Assembly: GCF_024753215.1 (NCBI RefSeq) | Contig: NZ_JANUGV010000001.1 | Span: 186,001 to 250,000 of the forward strand | Source: Massilia solisilvae | GTDB lineage: Bacteria > Pseudomonadota > Gammaproteobacteria > Burkholderiales > Burkholderiaceae_D | Length of the DNA stretch: 64,000 bases | Direction: 5' to 3' | Shown here: positions 58,698 through 64,000 of the stretch, piece after piece | Position numbering within the stretch: the stretch's first letter is position 1 | How the letters are laid out: the number at the start of each line of letters is the position of its first letter | Translations under genes and position numbers: made by a program | Notes under the pieces: generated by a model | Told to the model about the DNA's origin: nothing | The model's database searches: none | What the model saw: the letters and a program-made list of their open reading frames with translations, nothing else

Positions 58698-61600
58698 TTA
58701 GCCAGTCAGCCCGGCAATGGTGGTGCTGTTGCCCACGAGCGTGACCTGCTCGGGCGAGTCGGCAAAGTACAGCACCAGGTCCGCCCGGCTGATGGCGCCG
58801 GCGTGCAGCTTGTCGGTCCAGTAGCCGATTTCGCCTGCGTCTGCATGGCGTCCAAAGCCCACGTTGTACAGGGTGTCGACAAACTGGCTGTCGCTGGTGC
58901 CGCCGTAGCGCTGCTGGGCCTCGCCCGACTGCAGGAAGGCGTTGACGATGTCGCGCATTGCCATGCCGGCTTCGCTGCTGCCGATCCAGAAATTGACGCC
59001 CGCTTCGTCGGCGTGGCGGCCGAACACGGTCTGGTACAGGCGCACGATGGTGGCCGCATCGGTGTCCGCGAACGCAACGTCCGAATGCTCCTGTGCGTCC
59101 AGCGCGAGCTTTTGCGTGCCGTTGGCAATGCCGAGCAGGACGTCGGCGCGGTCCGCCTTGCCCTGGTCGAGCAGGCCGATCCAGCGCGCGCGTTCGTCGG
59201 CCGGCACCGGGGCGGTGCCCAGCGCGTCCCGGTAAAGCTGGTCGACGAAGGCGGCGTTGGCCAGGCCGGCGCTGCCCTTCGCTTCGCTCGAGGCCAGCAG
59301 GTTGGCCGCGATGTCGTGCAGCGCCATGCCGTGGTTGGCGGCCGCGCTCCACCAGGCGGCTCCCGCCCCATCGGCAGGGCGGTCGAACAGGGTGTCGTAG
59401 ATGCGCCGCAGGCTCGCGTCGGTGCCCATGTCCGGGTGCGCGCCGGCAAAGCGCAGCACTTCCACATTGGCGATCGTGTCGGTGCCGTCCGGGCCGCCGT
59501 GCAGTTGCGTCGCTACCAGGTTGCCGTGGTCGAAGCGCAAGCTGTAGTCGGCGCGGCTGGCGCCCTGCAGCAGCACCACGTCGGTGCCGGTGCCGCCATC
59601 GAGATAATCGTTGCCTTCGCCGCCGAAGACCACGTCATTGCCCTCGTCGCCGTACACGCGGTCGTTGCCGCCTGCGCTGCCTACCGTGTCGTTGCCAGCG
59701 CCGCCGTGCAGGACGTCGTCGTCGGCCCCGAGCACGATGTACTGGTCCGAGGCATCGCCGAACACCACCTGCGAGCCGTCGCCGCCGGTCACATGCATGG
59801 GGCCGATCAGGGCAGCGAAGTGCACGTTCTGCAGTTGGATCGCAAGGCCACCCGGCACGTTGGACGAGTCGATCACCACCGCGGTCAGCGGCGCGTTGGG
59901 GGCCGCGGGCGGGGCTGCGATCACCACGGGGGCCGATGGCTGCCCGTTTGGCGCCACGCTCGGCGTGATCGATTGCACCACCAGCGAGCTGCCGGGCGCC
60001 AGCTCGCCGAGGAAGCTGGCGCCGGCCGCCACCAGGCTGCCCTGGCCGGCGGAGCCGGCGGGCGTGTGGGCCTGGATGTCACGCGTCAGTTCGGCAAGGC
60101 TGGCGGCGGGGCCTTGTGGGCCGGCCGAGCCGGCGACCTGCATTCCATAGCCGGTCGGAAGCTGCGCCGTCAGTACCGGCACGCCGTCGCTGGAGCTGAC
60201 CAAGGGAATGTCCGCCACCGCCTTGCTGCCGGTGTCGTCCACGCGCGATGGAGTCACCACCGGCACCACGAGCACCTGGCTGCTGCTGCCGTCCGGATTG
60301 GTCACCGTGCTGGTTTCCAGCACCACGCCGTCGACGGTGTGCTTGACCGGGGGCGTGACGGGCGGAGCGTCCCTCTCGATGAAGAAATCCGTCGCGTTTG
60401 ATGCTGCCGCGCTGTGATTTCCGGCCAGGTCGGTATAGCGCACCTGCACCGTGCCGGCCACATGCTTGCCGAGGGTGAGGTAGAAATTGACGCCGCGGCC
60501 AGTGGACCAGGTGGCGCCGCCATCGGTGCTGTATTCCCAGCTTGCCATATCGGCCGGCAGCGTGGCTTGGACCATCGGATTGGTGGTCACGCCATCGGTG
60601 GGGCTGGCGCCGTTGTCCTGTGCCAGTGCCAGCGTGGGGGCCGGCGCGGACAGGTCCACCGTGATCGCAGCGGCATTGCTTGCTGCCGCGCTCAGGTTGC
60701 CGGCCTTGTCGGTATAGCGCACCTGCACGGTGCCGCCGGCCCAGGTTCCCGCTCCCAGGACGAAGCTGTTACCGCTGCCGACGGCCCAGTGCGCACCGGC
60801 GTCGGTCGAGTATTCCCAGCTCGATGCGTCCGGCGCGGTGGTGACGTTGACCTGGCCGTTGGCGGTGATGCCGTCGCTCGCGCTCGCGCCGGTGTCGGCG
60901 GCGAGCCCGATCACGGGCGCGGCGGCCGTGGTGTCGATCGTGATTGCCGCGGCATTGCCGGCCGCCGGACTCAGGTTACCGGCCAGGTCGGTCTGACGCA
61001 CTTGCAGCGTGCCGGCAGCGTAGCTCCCCTCCGGCAGCACGAAACTGGTGCCGCTACCAGCGGTCCAGTGCGCTCCGCCATCGGTGCTGTACTCCCAGCC
61101 GGCCGCATCGCCCGCCAGGACGACATTGATCGTGGCATTGTTGGTCAGGCCGTCGGCGCCGCTGCTGCCGGTGTCCGCAGCCAGCGCCACGCCCGGTGCG
61201 GCCACCGTGTGGTCCACGCTGATGACGGCGCCGTTGCTGGCGGCGGCACTCAGGTTGCCCGCGTTGTCGGTATAGCGCACCTGAACCGCACCGGCTGCGT
61301 AGCCGCCTTCTGCCAGGACGAAGCTGGTGCCGCTGCCGGCGCTCCAGTGGCCGCCGCTGTCCACGCTGTATTCCCAACTTGCCGCGTCCGGCGGCAGGGT
61401 CACGTTGATCGTGCCATCCTTGGTGATGCCGTCGGCGGCGTTGGCGCCGCTGTCGGCCGCCAGCGCCAGCGCAGGCGCGGCGGCCGAGGTGTCGATGGTG
61501 ATGGCCGCCGCGTTCGAAGCGGCCGTGCTCAGGTTGCCGGCAACGTCGGTCTGGCGTACCTGCACCGCGCCTGCGGCATAGGTGCCGTCGGCCAGGTTGA

Positions 61601-64000
61601 AGCTGGTGCTGCTTCCGCTCGTCCAGTGTGCGCCGCTGTCGGTGCTGTACTCCCAGCTGGCCACGTCGGCGGCCAGCGTCACGTTCACGGCCGTATTTTT
61701 GGTCAGGCCGTCGCTGTTGCTGGTGCCGGTGTCGGCCGCCAGGGTCAGCGTGGGCGCGGCCACGGCGTTGTCGATTGTGATGGCTGCCGCATTGGCGGCG
61801 ACCGCGCTCAGGTTGCCGGCGGTGTCGGTGTAGCGCACCTTCACCGCGCCGGCCGCGTAGCTGGCGTCGGCCAGCGTGAAAGCGGTGGCACTGCCTGCCG
61901 TCCAGTGCGCGCCGCCGTCCACGCTGTATTCCCAGCTGGCCGCGTCGCCGGGCAGGGCCACGTCGATGGTGCCGTTGCGGGTGATGCCATCGGCGGCGCT
62001 GGCGCCAGTGTCGCTGTGCAGGGCGAAGGAAGGTGCGGCGGCAGTCGTGTCGACGGTGATGGCCGCGGCGTTCGATGCCGCGCTGCTCAGGTTGCCCGCA
62101 ATGTCGGTCTGGCGCACCTGCACGGCGCCAGCGCCGTAGCTGCCGCTGGCCAGCGTGAAACTGGTGCCGCTGCCGGCCGTCCAGTGCGCGCCGCTGTCCA
62201 CGCTGTACTCCCAGCTTGCCACGTCGCCAGCCAGCGTCACGTTGATGGCGCCATCCTTGGTGATGCCATCGCTGGCGCTCGAGCCGGTGTCCGAGGCCAG
62301 CGCCAGCGCAGGCGCGGCAACCGAGGTGTCGATGGTGATCGCGGCCGCATTTGAACCGGCCGCGCTCAGGTTGCCTGCAAGGTCAGTGTAGCGCACCTGC
62401 GCCTGGCCCACGGCCTGCGTGCCGGCCGGCAGGTTGAAGCTGGTGCCGCTGCCGGCCGTCCAGTGTGCGCCGCCGTCCACGCTGTATTCCCAGCTGGCCG
62501 CATCCGGCGGCAGCGTCACGTTCACCGTCGGGTTGTTCGTGATGCCGTCGCTGTTGTTCGTGCCGGTGTCTGCGGCCAGGGCGAACGAGGGCGCGGGAGC
62601 CGACGTGTCGACCGTGATGGCGGCGCCATTGCTGCCCGTGGCGCTCAGGTTACCGGCCTTGTCGGTGTAGCGCGTCTGCACGGCGCCGCTGGCGTAATCA
62701 CCGGTGGCCAGGCTGAAACTGCCGCCGCTGCCGGCGCTCCAGTGCGCGCCGCCGTCCACGCTGTATTCCCAGCTGGCCACATCAAGTGGAAGGTTCACGT
62801 TGACGGTGCCGTCCTTGGTGATGCCGTCGGCGGCGCTGGCGCCGGTGTCGCTGGCCAGCGCCAGCGTGGGCGCGAGGGCGGCGGTGTCGATGGTGATGGC
62901 CGCTGCGTTCGAAGCGGCCGTGCTCAGGTTGCCGGCAAGGTCGGTCTGGCGCACCTGCACCGCGCCTGCCGCATAGGTGCCGTCGGCCAGGTTGAAGCTG
63001 GTGCCGCTGCCGCTCGTCCAGTGTGCACCGCTGTCGGTGCTGTACTCCCAGCTGGCCACGTCGGCGGCCAGCGTCACGTTCACGGCGGTATTCTTGGTCA
63101 GGCCGTCGCTGTTGCTGGTGCCGGTGTCGGCCGCCAGGGCCAGCGCGGGGGCGGCCACCGTGTTGTCGACCGTGATGGTTGCCGCATTGGCGGCGACCGC
63201 GCTCAGGTTGCCGGCGGTGTCGGTGTAGCGCACCTTCACGGCGCCGGACGCGTAGCTGTTGTCGGCCAGCGTGAAAGCGGTGGCGCTGCCTGCCGTCCAG
63301 TGCGCGCCGCCGTCTACGCTGTATTCCCAGCTGGCCGCGTCAAGGGGCAAGGTCACGTCGATGCTGCCGTTGCGGGTGATGCCGTCGGCGGCGCTGGCGC
63401 CAGTGTCGCTGTGCAGGGCGAGCGAAGGCGCGGCGGCAGTCGTGTCGACGGTGATGGCCGCGGCGTTCGATGCCGTGCTGCTCAGGTTGCCCGCGACGTC
63501 GGTCTGGCGCACCTGCACGGCGCCAGCGCCGTAGCTGCCGCCGGCCAGCGTGAAACTGGTGCCACTGCCGGCCGTCCAGTGCGCGCCGCTGTCCACGCTG
63601 TACTCCCAGCTTGCCACGTCGCCAGCCAGCGTCACGTTGATGGTGCCATCCTTGGTGATGCCATCGCTGGCGTTCGATCCAGTATCCGAAGCCAGTGCCA
63701 TCGCGGGCGCGGCGACCGCGTTGTCCATTGTGTAGCCCTGGTTGGCGCCGGTCGGGCTGGTACTGCCCAACGCGTTGCCCGTGCTGTCGGCCACGTTGTT
63801 GCCCGAGATGAGCGCCAGGCCCACGGTGCCATTGAGCGAGGCCAGGTCGCCGCCCGATACCGTGACCGAATAACTGTTGGCTCCCGATGAGGTGACCGAC
63901 GACACCGTGGCGGTGGTGCCGCTGACCGAAAAATCGCTTGCATCCACATTGCTCACAGCCTCGCTGAACTGCACCTGGAAGACCAGCGTGTCGGCATTGG
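58698..64000 (-). CDS. giant repeat surface protein with RTX and C-terminal DUF4214 repeats, 5' part outside window
   Basis: At least 1767 codons, open at the right edge, so the N-terminus is unknown. Order: a domain with FSVSGTTATVSSVTSSGANS (Ig-like or hemolysin-type adhesin strand pattern), twelve 93-residue repeats (each WEYSxDxGAHW...AGNLS...AAITVDT), a linker of about 200 residues, RTX nonapeptides (GGAGNDTVG, GDEGNDVVF, GGEGNDYLD, GGTGTDVVL), then three or more DUF4214 units (IYDTLFDRPADGAGAAWW, LYQTVFGRHADEAGVNFW) to the C-terminus, which ends STTIAGLTG. No Cys seen. It looks like a large type I secreted adhesin; the nearest secretion operon is 4.6 kb away. The DUF4214 units lie at the C-terminus, opposite to the 891-residue protein. 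Confidence 0.87.
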   Translation of the reverse strand, partial: NADTLVFQVQFSEAVSNVDASDFSVSGTTATVSSVTSSGANSYSVTVSGGDLASLNGTVGLALISGNNVADSTGNALGSTSPTGANQGYTMDNAVAAPAMALASDTGSNASDGITKDGTINVTLAGDVASWEYSVDSGAHWTAGSGTSFTLAGGSYGAGAVQVRQTDVAGNLSSTASNAAAITVDTTAAAPSLALHSDTGASAADGITRNGSIDVTLPLDAASWEYSVDGGAHWTAGSATAFTLADNSYASGAVKVRYTDTAGNLSAVAANAATITVDNTVAAPALALAADTGTSNSDGLTKNTAVNVTLAADVASWEYSTDSGAHWTSGSGTSFNLADGTYAAGAVQVRQTDLAGNLSTAASNAAAITIDTAALAPTLALASDTGASAADGITKDGTVNVNLPLDVASWEYSVDGGAHWSAGSGGSFSLATGDYASGAVQTRYTDKAGNLSATGSNGAAITVDTSAPAPSFALAADTGTNNSDGITNNPTVNVTLPPDAASWEYSVDGGAHWTAGSGTSFNLPAGTQAVGQAQVRYTDLAGNLSAAGSNAAAITIDTSVAAPALALASDTGSSASDGITKDGAINVTLAGDVASWEYSVDSGAHWTAGSGTSFTLASGSYGAGAVQVRQTDIAGNLSSAASNAAAITVDTTAAAPSFALHSDTGASAADGITRNGTIDVALPGDAASWEYSVDGGAHWTAGSATAFTLADASYAAGAVKVRYTDTAGNLSAVAANAAAITIDNAVAAPTLTLAADTGTSNSDGLTKNTAVNVTLAADVASWEYSTDSGAHWTSGSSTSFNLADGTYAAGAVQVRQTDVAGNLSTAASNAAAITIDTSAAAPALALAADSGANAADGITKDGTINVTLPPDAASWEYSVDSGGHWSAGSGTSFVLAEGGYAAGAVQVRYTDNAGNLSAAASNGAVISVDHTVAAPGVALAADTGSSGADGLTNNATINVVLAGDAAGWEYSTDGGAHWTAGSGTSFVLPEGSYAAGTLQVRQTDLAGNLSPAAGNAAAITIDTTAAAPVIGLAADTGASASDGITANGQVNVTTAPDASSWEYSTDAGAHWAVGSGNSFVLGAGTWAGGTVQVRYTDKAGNLSAAASNAAAITVDLSAPAPTLALAQDNGASPTDGVTTNPMVQATLPADMASWEYSTDGGATWSTGRGVNFYLTLGKHVAGTVQVRYTDLAGNHSAAASNATDFFIERDAPPVTPPVKHTVDGVVLETSTVTNPDGSSSQVLVVPVVTPSRVDDTGSKAVADIPLVSSSDGVPVLTAQLPTGYGMQVAGSAGPQGPAASLAELTRDIQAHTPAGSAGQGSLVAAGASFLGELAPGSSLVVQSITPSVAPNGQPSAPVVIAAPPAAPNAPLTAVVIDSSNVPGGLAIQLQNVHFAALIGPMHVTGGDGSQVVFGDASDQYIVLGADDDVLHGGAGNDTVGSAGGNDRVYGDEGNDVVFGGEGNDYLDGGTGTDVVLLQGASRADYSLRFDHGNLVATQLHGGPDGTDTIANVEVLRFAGAHPDMGTDASLRRIYDTLFDRPADGAGAAWWSAAANHGMALHDIAANLLASSEAKGSAGLANAAFVDQLYRDALGTAPVPADERARWIGLLDQGKADRADVLLGIANGTQKLALDAQEHSDVAFADTDAATIVRLYQTVFGRHADEAGVNFWIGSSEAGMAMRDIVNAFLQSGEAQQRYGGTSDSQFVDTLYNVGFGRHADAGEIGYWTDKLHAGAISRADLVLYFADSPEQVTLVGNSTTIAGLTG
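60360..63712 (-). repeat. twelve 279-bp tandem repeats inside the giant surface protein gene
   Basis: The codon for the conserved W-E-Y-S repeats exactly every 279 bp at positions near 60529, 60808, and so on up to 63598 (11 intervals of 279 bp = 3069 bp). All repeats keep frame. Repeats 1-3 (in protein order) resemble 6-8 more than their neighbours, so a block of five units (1395 bp) was duplicated as a whole. Each unit is a small beta-sandwich-like (Ig-like) domain with SWEYSVDGGAHWTAG and VRYTDTAGNLS. Confidence 0.93.

Noticed and set aside
60360..63712. Regular repeats as a CRISPR array
   Set aside because: Unit length 279 bp, no spacers, and the reading frame is kept throughout; these are protein repeats.
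58602..63890. Three long plus-strand frames (58602-60401, 60414-62354, 62463-63890) opposite the giant protein
   Set aside because: Their repeats mirror the 279-bp units of the real gene; no domain, and one overlaps the end of the MipA gene.
1..64000. tRNA, rRNA, insertion sequences, prophage or defence genes
   Set aside because: None seen: no cloverleaf-like or rRNA sequence recognised, no transposase or integrase, and no toxin-antitoxin or restriction genes among the supported frames.

Overview
The window reads as chromosome of a GC-rich betaproteobacterium. Dense coding, GC-rich third codon positions, the protein families present (MipA/OmpV, KfrA-like, CHASE2 cyclase with FecR, GcdH) and two families of short inverted repeats between genes all suggest Burkholderiales, most likely Oxalobacteraceae close to Massilia/Duganella. 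That placement is inference from gene content; no rRNA or tRNA gene is visible.

Layout. (1) 1-3580, minus strand: an ABC importer operon of the taurine/nitrate/sulfonate type, ending in glutaryl-CoA dehydrogenase, which is cut by the left edge. (2) 3821-6520: a TetR regulator divergent from a GT1-type glycosyltransferase across a perfect palindrome, then a chromosomal KfrA-like coiled-coil protein. (3) 6661-11212: a tight four-gene operon of SDR oxidoreductase, PRPP-synthetase-like enzyme, beta-CASP RNase and long type-2 thymidine phosphorylase, which looks like a nucleotide/RNA salvage cassette. (4) 11216-23915: mostly single genes (DUF1801, DUF885 metallo-hydrolase, ArsR with a double AHSA1 protein, a diguanylate cyclase, a glycine-zipper protein, a CHASE histidine kinase, a cupredoxin-like protein, a LON-domain protein, an anti-sigma-like protein, RhlE helicase). 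(5) 39077-23973, minus strand: a long polysaccharide operon with Wzm/Wzt exporter, FkbM methyltransferase, double GT4 glycosyltransferase, HAD-UbiA fusion, two tandem paralogous GT-C-like membrane proteins, GT2, GtrA and a third GT-C-like protein.

(6) 39308-58651 holds the most integrated part. It contains a Crp-type regulator with the CRP recognition residues, an acyltransferase, an outer-membrane TPR/beta-barrel protein, a CHASE2 class III cyclase with adenylate-type residues, a divergent FecR-domain protein, an 891-residue RTX/S-layer-like protein with an N-terminal DUF4214 module, a complete type I secretion operon (ABC exporter, HlyD adaptor, TolC-like channel), a small unknown protein and a stand-alone DUF4214 protein. 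CRP-like sites (TGTGA-N6-TCAC) sit at near class II spacing before a -10-like element upstream of fecR, the 891-residue protein and the secretion operon. This suggests a local cAMP, Crp, secretion circuit. Then follow TrhO, an acyltransferase and a MipA protein.

(7) 58698 to the right edge, minus strand: a very large surface protein open at its N-terminus. It has twelve in-register 279-bp repeats, RTX nonapeptides and C-terminal DUF4214 repeats, and is probably another substrate of the same secretion system.
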